The position numbers were made by a program, and so were the translations under genes. A DNA stretch of 44,038 nucleotides from Prevotella sp. (GTDB lineage Bacteria > Bacteroidota > Bacteroidia > Bacteroidales > Bacteroidaceae): contig JAILBT010000030.1 of the NCBI GenBank assembly GCA_024680755.1, positions 1 through 44,038 on the forward strand. The letters are read 5' to 3'. The first letter of the stretch is position 1. Each line of letters starts with the position of its first letter. The notes beneath the pieces were generated by a model. The model saw only the letters and a program-made list of their open reading frames with translations. It was not told where the DNA came from and did no database searches. Shown here piece by piece: positions 7,660-15,518 of this stretch.

Positions 7660-9009
7660 ATGAAAGAATTTGTGATTTCCGAGGCCAAGACCGAGACGGC
7701 AGTGCTGGTAGGCCTCATCACGCCCCAGCAGAACGAGTCGAAGACGGCCGAATACCTTGACGAGCTGGAGTTTCTGGCCACGACAGCCGGTGCGCGCACG
7801 GTGGCACGGTTCACCCAGCGTGTGGGCGGTCCGAGCGCCGTGACATACATAGGCAGCGGCAAGCTACAGGAGATAAAGCAATATATCAAGGAGCAGCAGG
7901 AAGCCTACGAGGAGAGCCTGAAGCGCAGCCCGTCGGCCGGCGAGGGTGTCGAGCCTGCCGCAGCAGCCGACGACAGCCCCGAGCCGGTGGGCATGGTCAT
8001 CTTCGACGATGAGCTGACGGCCAAGCAGCTGCGCAACATAGAGAAGGAGCTGCAGGTGAAGATACTGGACCGCACGTCGCTCATACTCGACATCTTTGCC
8101 ATGCGAGCCCAGACAGCCGAGGCCAAGACGCAGGTCGAGCTGGCGCAGCACCGCTATATGCTGCCCCGGCTGCAGCGGCTGTGGACCCACCTGGAGCGTC
8201 AGGGCGGCGGCTCGGGCTCTGGCGGCGGCAAGGGCAGCGTGGGACTGCGCGGCCCGGGCGAGACGCAGCTTGAGATGGACCGCCGCATCATTCTGCACCG
8301 CATCACGCTGCTCAAGCAGCGCCTGGAGGAGATAGACCGGCAGAAGACCACTCAGCGCAAGAACCGCGGCCGGCTGATACGGGCCGCCCTGGTGGGATAT
8401 ACCAACGTAGGAAAATCGACGCTGATGAACCTGCTGGCCAAGACCGACGTGTTTGCCGAGAACAAGCTCTTTGCCACGCTCGACACGACCGTCCGCAAGA
8501 TGGTGATAGACAACCTGCCCTTTCTGCTGGCCGACACCGTGGGCTTCATACGCAAGCTGCCCACCGACCTGGTCGATTCGTTCAAATCGACGCTCGACGA
8601 GGTGCGCGAGGCCGACCTGCTGGTGCATGTTGTGGACATCTCGCACCCCGACTTCGAGGAGCAGATAGACATCGTGAACAAGACGCTGGGCGAGCTGGGC
8701 TGCGCCGACAAGCCTCAGATGATAGTGTTCAACAAGATAGACGCCTACAGCTGGCAGCCCAAGGAGGCCGACGACCTGACCCCCGCCGGGCGCGAGAATG
8801 TCTCGCTCGACGAGCTCAAGCGCACATGGATGGCCCGCATACAGTCGGCCGACTATAAGACGGCAGAGACCTGCATCTTCATCTCGGCCCGCCAGCGTGA
8901 GAACATCGACGAGCTGCGACGGCTGCTCTACCAGCGCGTCAGACAGCTGCATGTACAGAAATATCCTTACAACGACTTCCTCTACCCCGAGACAAACGGC
9001 GAGGAATAA
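7660..9009 (+). CDS. hflX: GTPase HflX
   Basis: The ATG at 7660 ([19 protein letters not shown]) gives 449 residues and sits about 20 bp after the predicted transcription start; the longer open frame upstream overlaps the promoter. The N-terminal HflX domain contains [16 protein letters not shown]. The glycine-rich loop [20 protein letters not shown] precedes the G domain. GTPase motifs are visible: G1 GYTNVGKST (about residue 245), G3 DTVGF (about 291) and G4 NKID (about 357). HflX binds the 50S ribosomal subunit and rescues or splits stalled ribosomes, chiefly under stress. A small Ala/Pro/Glu-rich insertion (about residues 87-110) interrupts the N-terminal domain. It appears monocistronic. 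Confidence 0.96.
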   Translation: MKEFVISEAKTETAVLVGLITPQQNESKTAEYLDELEFLATTAGARTVARFTQRVGGPSAVTYIGSGKLQEIKQYIKEQQEAYEESLKRSPSAGEGVEPAAAADDSPEPVGMVIFDDELTAKQLRNIEKELQVKILDRTSLILDIFAMRAQTAEAKTQVELAQHRYMLPRLQRLWTHLERQGGGSGSGGGKGSVGLRGPGETQLEMDRRIILHRITLLKQRLEEIDRQKTTQRKNRGRLIRAALVGYTNVGKSTLMNLLAKTDVFAENKLFATLDTTVRKMVIDNLPFLLADTVGFIRKLPTDLVDSFKSTLDEVREADLLVHVVDISHPDFEEQIDIVNKTLGELGCADKPQMIVFNKIDAYSWQPKEADDLTPAGRENVSLDELKRTWMARIQSADYKTAETCIFISARQRENIDELRRLLYQRVRQLHVQKYPYNDFLYPETNGEE

Positions 9010-9068
9010 GGGCAGGGAGAGCTTTCGGCCATCAGGCCAGGATTTGTTTTGACGTCACGAAGGTCGTA

Positions 9069-9133
9069 GGCGCGGTACAAAACAGGCCCCGCGGCGGTAC
9101 AACAGAGGGCCCGCGGCGGTACAAAACAGGCCC
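9069..9133. repeat. 22-bp tandem repeats with GCGGCGGTACAA core
   Basis: Three contiguous units start at 9069, 9091 and 9113, for example GCGGCGGTACAACAGAGGGC plus CC. The CGGTAC-AAAACAGG-CCC theme also appears degenerately near 5234 (GTTACCAAAACAGGG), which ties this array to the one beyond the OPT gene. It lies just after the hflX stop, in a 364-bp spacer with no other gene. Confidence 0.65.
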
Positions 9134-9142
9134 GCTCAGGGT

Positions 9143-9229
9143 TTTCGCTTACAAGCAAAAGACCTTTCGCCTACAAGCGAAAGACCTTTCGCCTACAAGC
9201 AAAAGACCTTTCGCCTGCAAGCGAAAACC
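9143..9229. repeat. Four tandem 22-bp hairpin units
   Basis: Units start at 9143, 9165, 9187 and 9209 and read TTTCGCCTACAAGCGAAAGA followed by CC. Each contains a 6-bp inverted repeat TTTCGC/GCGAAA around a 6-nt loop. In units one and three GCGAAA is GCAAAA. Directly adjacent to the preceding 22-bp array, with the same period but another sequence. No spacers or cas genes are present. Confidence 0.75.
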
Positions 9230-9276
9230 TTTGAAAGAAAAAGCCCAGCCGCTCAACTACAAAAACAGGTTAAGAT

Positions 9277-9308
9277 TTTTGGAGATTTCAAAAAAAGTCG
9301 TATCTTTG
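9277..9308 (+). promoter_or_regulatory. Predicted promoter of the secreted multidomain protein gene
   Basis: TTTTG (9277-9281) and the -7 box TATCTTTG (9301-9308) are 19 bp apart. A leader of about 58 nt precedes the ATG at 9374. Confidence 0.7.
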
Positions 9309-9373
9309 CCGGCGGAAAACCGGACAAACATTCTACCTTTCATATTTATTACTAACAACAAAACCAAAGCAAG

Positions 9374-12280
9374 ATGAAGAAAACATTACTCATGCAAGTG
9401 CTTGCCCTTGGTTGCACCGTGGCCGCCAATGCCTATGAGGTGGGCGACTATCTGTACACCGAGATGGAGAAGTACAAGGTCATCGGTGCCAACCAGGTCA
9501 CCAATGGCGACTTTGCAGAACAGTTTGCCGGCTGGAACGACGAGTCGGGCAGCGGCGACGTGAACACCAGCTTCTGGACCGTGCAGCTCGGCGTAGGTCC
9601 TGCCGGCGAGAACGTGGCCGAGAGCCTCACCGCCACCGTCGATGAGGGCGTAGAGGGCTATGCCCTGACCAACGTCTGGATGCTCGACCCGGGCCTGTAT
9701 GCCATCACATACAGCATCAAGGGCGTGGAGCCCGGCATGACCTCAGTGACCGTGGGTGCCCAGAACTATGTTGACATCTTTGTAAACACCGACGGCTCGC
9801 GCGTCTATGCCGACGGCATGCGCCGCGTGGCCGAGGCCGCTCCCGTCACCGCCGAATGGGGCGTGGTGAGCGACACCGTTATGATAGCCGACGGCGAGGT
9901 GCTGGTGTTCAACGCCTCGAAGCTGATGGCCGGCACACAGATAACCGACTTCGCCATCCATCAGGTGCAGCAGGTGTATGACACCCGCGTCACCGACCGC
10001 CTGCTGGCCTACTACCACTCGCTGCTGGCCGAGGCCGACCTGACAGAGGGACAGGAAGACTTTGTCGATCTGCTGGAAGACTTCGAGAGCCAGATGGAGA
10101 GTCCGGCCAACTCCGAGAGCCAGAGCTTCGTGGACAGCTACCTGCCCGACCTGGAGCAGGCCTACCGCGACTTCCTCGACGCCAACGGTGCCACCACGAC
10201 CAGCGTTGTGGGCGCATGGGGCACACAAGGCTCGACCAACTGGAACCGCGTGACAAACATCGGCTCGTGGCAGCTGCAGGGCGGACGCTGGGGCATCTCT
10301 AACAACGATGCCACGCTGGAGCGTCCCGAGGGCGACGGCTTCGTCGTGACAGCCGGCATACAGACATCGTTCGACCTGACCGTGGGCCTGCGCGTGGAGA
10401 ACAGCTCGCTGCCCGCCGGTAAATACCTGTTCAAGATTGAGGCCCAGGCCGTGGCCGCCGGCAACAAGGCAGCCCCCTACGGATCCGACTTCTCGAAGCC
10501 CATCGTCGGCCCGAGCATCTATGTGGGCAACGACACCACCTTCCTCGAGAACGACACCATCAGCGGCCGCTACTGGAAGACCTACTACAAGATCGTCGAG
10601 ATACAGCCGGGCGAGACCGTCTGCGCCGGCTTCCGCTTCCCCGAGTACACCGACAAGCGCGGCGGCCGCTACAGCCTGCGTAACCCCGAGTTCTATGCCC
10701 TGGGCAAGACCGTGCCCGAGGTGGAGTATAACATGCATGTGAACAACGTCATTGCCAAGCAGGTGTCGCTCAAGGGCCGCATCGACCTGGCCAATCAGAA
10801 CGACGCCCTGGTCAAGGCCGACGGCTTCCCCTGGGCCCACCAGCAGCTGAAGGACAGCCTGGCCATCTACGAGCCTGTCTATAACGCTTCGCTCAACGTT
10901 GTCAGCGCCGACAGCACCGTGGCCGAAGGCACCAGCCCCGAAGCCCTGGACCAGCTGCTGGCCCAGCTGACCACCGCCGACAACTGCATGGCTACCGCCA
11001 ACAACTACTTTGCCAACCACAACAAGCCCTATCAGGACCTGGTGAACGCCGTGGCTGCCGCCAACGCCAGCATCAGCACTGCTGACCACGCCTCGGGCGA
11101 CAAGGCCCCCTTCCAGGCCGTGATTGACGAGGCACAGGGCATGATCGACGCCGTGGCCGCTCCCACCGACGAGAACGACCTGGGCACCGAGTTTGCCGAA
11201 GAGACCGCCAAGCTGCAGGCAGCACAGGTGGTGTTCGAATCGACCTGCGCCAGCTATGTAGCTCCCGCAGGCGTGATCATCGCCAACGCCAAGTTTACCA
11301 AGAGCGGCACCGGAGCTCCCTCGACAGGCGAGGCCAGCCTCGGCACCGGCAACGCCCCCACCGGCTGGACCCACGTGAACAACGGCAGCTGGGACAAGCA
11401 CAAGTATGTCAGCTTCACCGACTACAACATCGACAGCTATGCATACGCCATCTGGCGCGGCAACACCGTGTCGCCCCGCGTGAAGGTGTCGCAGACCGTG
11501 GCCGTGACCAACGCCGGCGTCTATGAGCTGAAGGCATACGCCTACGCCCTGCGCTCGAACAACAAGGGCACCAACCTGGGCACCGACCCCTCGATGGTCA
11601 CACTGACCGATGGCGAGGGCATGGCCAACGACACCATCTACAACGCCAACGGCTTCTTTGTGTTCATGGGCGAGAACGGCGCTCCCGACTCTGTCTATAC
11701 CCACAGCCAGCACTTCGAGGCCGACAACCTCTACTACATGCCCGAGCGCGTGGCCGCCATCTACGTCAAGACCGGCACAGAGCCCGTTGAGATAGAGCTT
11801 GGCCTGGAGAACACCGGCGCCGACGGCACCGGCTTCAACATCTGCGGCGCAGGCGACTTCCAGCTGACCTACGGCGGCACCGACGTCGATGCATACATAG
11901 CCGCCTCGAAGGCTGCGCTCACCACAGAGCTCTCAGCCGCACAAGCCATGGCCGCCAGCGCCGAAGGCATCGAGGCCGTGGCCTACCTCGTGGTGAAGCT
12001 GAACCGCTGCATAGCCGACGCACAGGCCGCACTGGCCACCGAGGGCAACGCCAAGACCGTGCTGCACGCTACGGAGAACGCCATACTCAACCTCAAGTCG
12101 GTGGAGGCACGCATAGAGCCCGTGCTGGCCGGCATAGAGGGTGTGGCCGCCGACATGAAGCGCCTGAACAAGGGTGTCTATAACCTGAACGGTGTGCAGG
12201 TGGCTGCCGACCGCGACGCACTGCAGAACCTGAAGAAGGGACTCTACATCTTCAACGGACGCAAGTATATCGTGAAGTAA
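9374..12280 (+). CDS. Secreted multidomain protein heading the pectin locus, carbohydrate-binding-like
   Basis: The 968-residue product has an N-terminal signal (MKKTLLMQVLALGCTVAANA). Several beta-sandwich-like modules resemble carbohydrate-binding or discoidin-like domains: residues about 35-205 (start VTNGDFAEQFAGWN), 278-450 (GSTNWNRVTNIGSWQLQGG) and 630-840 (ANAKFTKSGTG to FNICGAGDFQLTYGG). Helical FIVAR-like spacers separate them (about 540-620 and 850-910). The end (GVYNLNGVQVAAD and KKGLYIFNGRKYIVK) resembles the C-terminal tails of many secreted Prevotella proteins, perhaps a secretion-sorting signal. I recognise no catalytic domain. It has its own promoter and a strong terminator, so it is transcribed separately from the operon that follows. 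An extracellular glycan-binding role is inferred only from position and fold. Confidence 0.8.
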   Translation: MKKTLLMQVLALGCTVAANAYEVGDYLYTEMEKYKVIGANQVTNGDFAEQFAGWNDESGSGDVNTSFWTVQLGVGPAGENVAESLTATVDEGVEGYALTNVWMLDPGLYAITYSIKGVEPGMTSVTVGAQNYVDIFVNTDGSRVYADGMRRVAEAAPVTAEWGVVSDTVMIADGEVLVFNASKLMAGTQITDFAIHQVQQVYDTRVTDRLLAYYHSLLAEADLTEGQEDFVDLLEDFESQMESPANSESQSFVDSYLPDLEQAYRDFLDANGATTTSVVGAWGTQGSTNWNRVTNIGSWQLQGGRWGISNNDATLERPEGDGFVVTAGIQTSFDLTVGLRVENSSLPAGKYLFKIEAQAVAAGNKAAPYGSDFSKPIVGPSIYVGNDTTFLENDTISGRYWKTYYKIVEIQPGETVCAGFRFPEYTDKRGGRYSLRNPEFYALGKTVPEVEYNMHVNNVIAKQVSLKGRIDLANQNDALVKADGFPWAHQQLKDSLAIYEPVYNASLNVVSADSTVAEGTSPEALDQLLAQLTTADNCMATANNYFANHNKPYQDLVNAVAAANASISTADHASGDKAPFQAVIDEAQGMIDAVAAPTDENDLGTEFAEETAKLQAAQVVFESTCASYVAPAGVIIANAKFTKSGTGAPSTGEASLGTGNAPTGWTHVNNGSWDKHKYVSFTDYNIDSYAYAIWRGNTVSPRVKVSQTVAVTNAGVYELKAYAYALRSNNKGTNLGTDPSMVTLTDGEGMANDTIYNANGFFVFMGENGAPDSVYTHSQHFEADNLYYMPERVAAIYVKTGTEPVEIELGLENTGADGTGFNICGAGDFQLTYGGTDVDAYIAASKAALTTELSAAQAMAASAEGIEAVAYLVVKLNRCIADAQAALATEGNAKTVLHATENAILNLKSVEARIEPVLAGIEGVAADMKRLNKGVYNLNGVQVAADRDALQNLKKGLYIFNGRKYIVK

Positions 12281-12316
12281 GACAGACACAGCTACACCAA
12301 GTAGCGACAACAGACA

Positions 12317-12361
12317 GAGAGCGGCGGAACCAAGGACAGGTTCCGCCGCTCTCGGCTTTTT
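12317..12361 (+). terminator. Strong intrinsic terminator after the secreted multidomain gene
   Basis: A perfect 15-bp stem GAGAGCGGCGGAACC (12317-12331) / GGTTCCGCCGCTCTC (12339-12353) with a 7-nt loop is followed by GGC and five T residues. It separates the first gene from the operon that starts at 12594. Confidence 0.92.
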
Positions 12362-12408
12362 CCGGCAGAAAACTGACATAAAAATGTCATAAGAAAAATA
12401 AATTAAAA

Positions 12409-12440
12409 TTTGCACAATTTTGCAGTTTTACTTACCTTTG
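12409..12440 (+). promoter_or_regulatory. Predicted promoter and leader of the pectin-locus operon
   Basis: TTTG (12409-12412) and TACCTTTG (12433-12440) are 20 bp apart. The leader of about 150 nt contains the palindrome GATTTT-gact-AAAATC shortly after the start point, a GC-rich segment, and then a C/A-rich stretch with CACTAACCACTAACCACAC. No gene lies between 12281 and 12593. Confidence 0.75.
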
Positions 12441-12593
12441 CAGCCGGCTTATAGGATTTTGACTAAAATCAAGCTGCCGCAAAAACGCGCCATGCCAAGG
12501 CGCCCGCCGGCCCACCGAACACCAACACCACTAACCACTAACCACACATTTTGTGAAACAACAAACAAAAACCATTATAGCTAATAACTACTT

Positions 12594-15494
12594 ATGAAGA
12601 AACTCCTTTTCTGTGCCAGTCTTGCCCTGACAGGACTGGCGACCGGCTGTGTTGACAAGAACGAGCTGGTGGACGAAGAATCTAAGCCCGAATGGCTTGG
12701 AGGGAGCATCTACGAGGAGCTGCGGAACCCCGACCAGTCGAAGCTGACCGGACGGTTCAGCTACTACCTGCGCCTGGTGGACGACCTCGGTTACGCCGAG
12801 ACCCTGTCGCGTACAGGCTCGAAAACCGTGTTCCCCGCCAACGACGAAGCCTTCGAGAGCTTTTTCCAGAACAACAACTGGGGTGTGACAGGCTATGCCG
12901 ACCTGTCAGACGCCCAGAAGAAGCTCTTGCTCTACAGCTCGATGCTCAACAACGCCATGCTGGTGAACATGCTGCCAAACGTGCCTAACTCGGCCGACGA
13001 CGGCGTGTCGCGCAGCGAGGCCGTGAAGCACACCACCGACCTGAGCGTGACCGACACCATACAGTGGGTGGGCGGAAGCAACAACGCCAGCATCAGGCCC
13101 GCAGGCATGCCCGCAAACAACATCTACTGGCAGCGACACTACAAGGACGGACTATGGACCGTGAGCGATGCCACCGTGCCGATGATGATACACCTGACGC
13201 GCGAATACATGCTGAACAACAATATCACCACGCTGGGCCCGACCAGCGACTTTGCCATCCTGACCGGCTCGGAATACACCAACGGCACGGCATACATCTT
13301 CGACGACAAGATTATCAAGCCCGACGTGACCTGTCTGAACGGCTACATACACCAGATGGAGAAGGTGATCGTGCCGCCGGGCAACATGGCACAGGTGCTG
13401 CGCAGCGAGGACAACACCCGCCTGTTCAGCCGCATGCTCGACTATTTTGCCGCGCCATACTACGACGGACAGACCACCAACGACTATCACGCATACGCCC
13501 GCACCTACGGCTACAAGCCCGGGGCACCCAAGGAGGGCGACAGCATCTACCAGGTGCGCTACCTGAGCCAGCAGACCGGCCACACCAACATGCAGGACCC
13601 CGACCGCAACCCCGTGTCGGGATACGAGTTGCTCAGATGGGACCCGGGGTGGAACCAGTACTCGCAGCAGATTGTCGGCGGAAAGCCGACGCTGACGGAC
13701 ATAGGCGCCATCTTCGCACCCACAGACAAGGCCGTCAAGGACTATTTCCTTGAGGGAGGTGCCGGCGCATACCTCATCGACATCTACGGCAAGAAGCCCA
13801 ACACCGAGGCCAACCTGGAGGAGAACCTCGACTCGCTCAGGGCAACCAAGCCCGAGATTATCACCGCCTTCGTGATGAACCTGATGAAGGAGTCGTTTGC
13901 CAACAGCGTGCCGTCGAAATTCAGCACCGTGCAGAACGACGCCCACGACAACATGGGCCTGACGCTCGACATGCTGCAGCGCCGCGACGACTCGCGCTAC
14001 GACATCAAGATAGCCAACAACGGCGTCATCTACAAGCTGAACCAGCTCATCGTGCCCGACGAATACCAGTCGGTCTGCGCCCCGTCATCGACGTGGGACG
14101 ACATGCAGGTCATGAACTGGGCCGTGCAGGACGGCGGAAGCGCTTCAAAGCTGGGTCTCGACTTCAAGTTCTACCTCATGGCCATGAACGCCAACCTGGC
14201 CTTCTTCATACCCGACGACAAAGCCTTCGGCAGCGACCTGAGCTCATTCAAGGCAGATGGCGAATACTACGTCAACCCGACATCGCTCGGCCACGCGCAG
14301 CCCGAGGTGCTGCGCTTCTACTGGAACACCAACACCACACCGGCCACGCTGGCCTGCGAGAGCTACCGCTACGACCCGAAGACGGGTGAGGTGACCGACC
14401 GTCTGGCCACGAAGCTCATCGACGTGAAGAACACCGCGTCGGCCGACAACGTTTACACTCAGCTGGCCGACATACTGAACTACCACACCGTCGTGCTCGA
14501 GCCGGGCGAGGTCATCGGCACCAACCACTACTACAAGACCAAGCACGGAGGCACCATCTACCTGCCCGGCGGCGACGACGTGAACGCAACCGTGGCCAGC
14601 GGACAGCAGATAGACAACGGGCTGCCCGCCTCGACCATAGAGGAGGTCTATCACGAGAAGAACGGACGCGCCTACCGCCTGAACCACATCATACAGGCAC
14701 CGACCAACAGCGTCTATAAGACCCTGCAGAACGACACATGCTTCAACAAGTTCCGCGAGCTGTGCAACGGTTTCAGCGAGGAGACGGCCGTGCTCACCTG
14801 GGCCGGCATCAGCGCCAAGGAAGACCCCACCTTCCACACGTCGGACCAGGACCGCTACATCGTCTTCACCGCCAACCGCAAGAGCGGCACCACCACCATC
14901 ACGCAGGCCTGCCTGGACCAGAACGTGAAGATGTTCAACACATACAACTACACGCTCTATGCCCCGACCAACGCGGCCATGACTGCAGCCGAGGCTGCCG
15001 GACTGCCCACATGGGACGAGATAGACACCATCGTCGAGACATACGAGAACGTTGACGACGACGAAATGGTCAGCCGGGCCAAGCAGCGCGTCAGGCAGAT
15101 GATTGACGCCATGCGGCAGTTCGTGCGCTACCACTTCCAAAGCGTCTCCGTCTATGCCGACAACACCGTGGCAACAGCCACATACAACAGCCTGTACAAC
15201 AACGAGCTGGGACAGGCCGAGACCATCGCCGTCAGCGGAGGCAACGGCACACTGACCGTCACCGACAAGGGCGGACACACACAGACCATCACCGCCGGAA
15301 AAGGCGTGGTGAACAAAATGGCACGCGACTACTGGTTCTACAAGTCGCGCACACAAGCCACATCTATATATACGTCGTCGTTCTGCGCCGTACACCAGGT
15401 CAACCAGGCACTGTGCCTCTCGGCCAACGGACGCTTCGACAACAACATCACCATCGAGCTGCCGGCACTGCCCACGCAGGCCAAGCGCAAATAA
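12594..15494 (+). CDS. Lipoprotein with four fasciclin (FAS1) repeats
   Basis: This 966-residue lipoprotein has signal and lipobox LATGC with Cys19. Four FAS1-type signatures are spaced along it: TVFPANDEAF (about residue 79), AIFAPTDKAV (about 372), AFFIPDDKAF (about 535) and TLYAPTNAAM (about 786). H-box-like segments such as GRAYRLNHIIQAP lie between them. FAS1 domains mediate adhesion or ligand contacts in surface proteins, and in Bacteroidota FAS1 lipoproteins recur beside SusC/D. It is the first gene of the operon, 24 bp before susC, so a surface glycan-binding or scaffold role is inferred. No enzymatic motif is seen. Confidence 0.86.
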   Translation: MKKLLFCASLALTGLATGCVDKNELVDEESKPEWLGGSIYEELRNPDQSKLTGRFSYYLRLVDDLGYAETLSRTGSKTVFPANDEAFESFFQNNNWGVTGYADLSDAQKKLLLYSSMLNNAMLVNMLPNVPNSADDGVSRSEAVKHTTDLSVTDTIQWVGGSNNASIRPAGMPANNIYWQRHYKDGLWTVSDATVPMMIHLTREYMLNNNITTLGPTSDFAILTGSEYTNGTAYIFDDKIIKPDVTCLNGYIHQMEKVIVPPGNMAQVLRSEDNTRLFSRMLDYFAAPYYDGQTTNDYHAYARTYGYKPGAPKEGDSIYQVRYLSQQTGHTNMQDPDRNPVSGYELLRWDPGWNQYSQQIVGGKPTLTDIGAIFAPTDKAVKDYFLEGGAGAYLIDIYGKKPNTEANLEENLDSLRATKPEIITAFVMNLMKESFANSVPSKFSTVQNDAHDNMGLTLDMLQRRDDSRYDIKIANNGVIYKLNQLIVPDEYQSVCAPSSTWDDMQVMNWAVQDGGSASKLGLDFKFYLMAMNANLAFFIPDDKAFGSDLSSFKADGEYYVNPTSLGHAQPEVLRFYWNTNTTPATLACESYRYDPKTGEVTDRLATKLIDVKNTASADNVYTQLADILNYHTVVLEPGEVIGTNHYYKTKHGGTIYLPGGDDVNATVASGQQIDNGLPASTIEEVYHEKNGRAYRLNHIIQAPTNSVYKTLQNDTCFNKFRELCNGFSEETAVLTWAGISAKEDPTFHTSDQDRYIVFTANRKSGTTTITQACLDQNVKMFNTYNYTLYAPTNAAMTAAEAAGLPTWDEIDTIVETYENVDDDEMVSRAKQRVRQMIDAMRQFVRYHFQSVSVYADNTVATATYNSLYNNELGQAETIAVSGGNGTLTVTDKGGHTQTITAGKGVVNKMARDYWFYKSRTQATSIYTSSFCAVHQVNQALCLSANGRFDNNITIELPALPTQAKRK

Positions 15495-15518
15495 CAACCC
15501 TCTAAAAGGCCAAGAAAC

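Noticed and set aside
9143..9229. CRISPR array
   Set aside because: The 22-bp units are contiguous with no spacers, and no cas genes are near.
9743..11713. 656-codon open frame on the minus strand
   Set aside because: It is antisense to the secreted multidomain gene and has a Val/His/Gly-biased composition with no signal or domain. It is a by-product of the GC-rich codon pattern.
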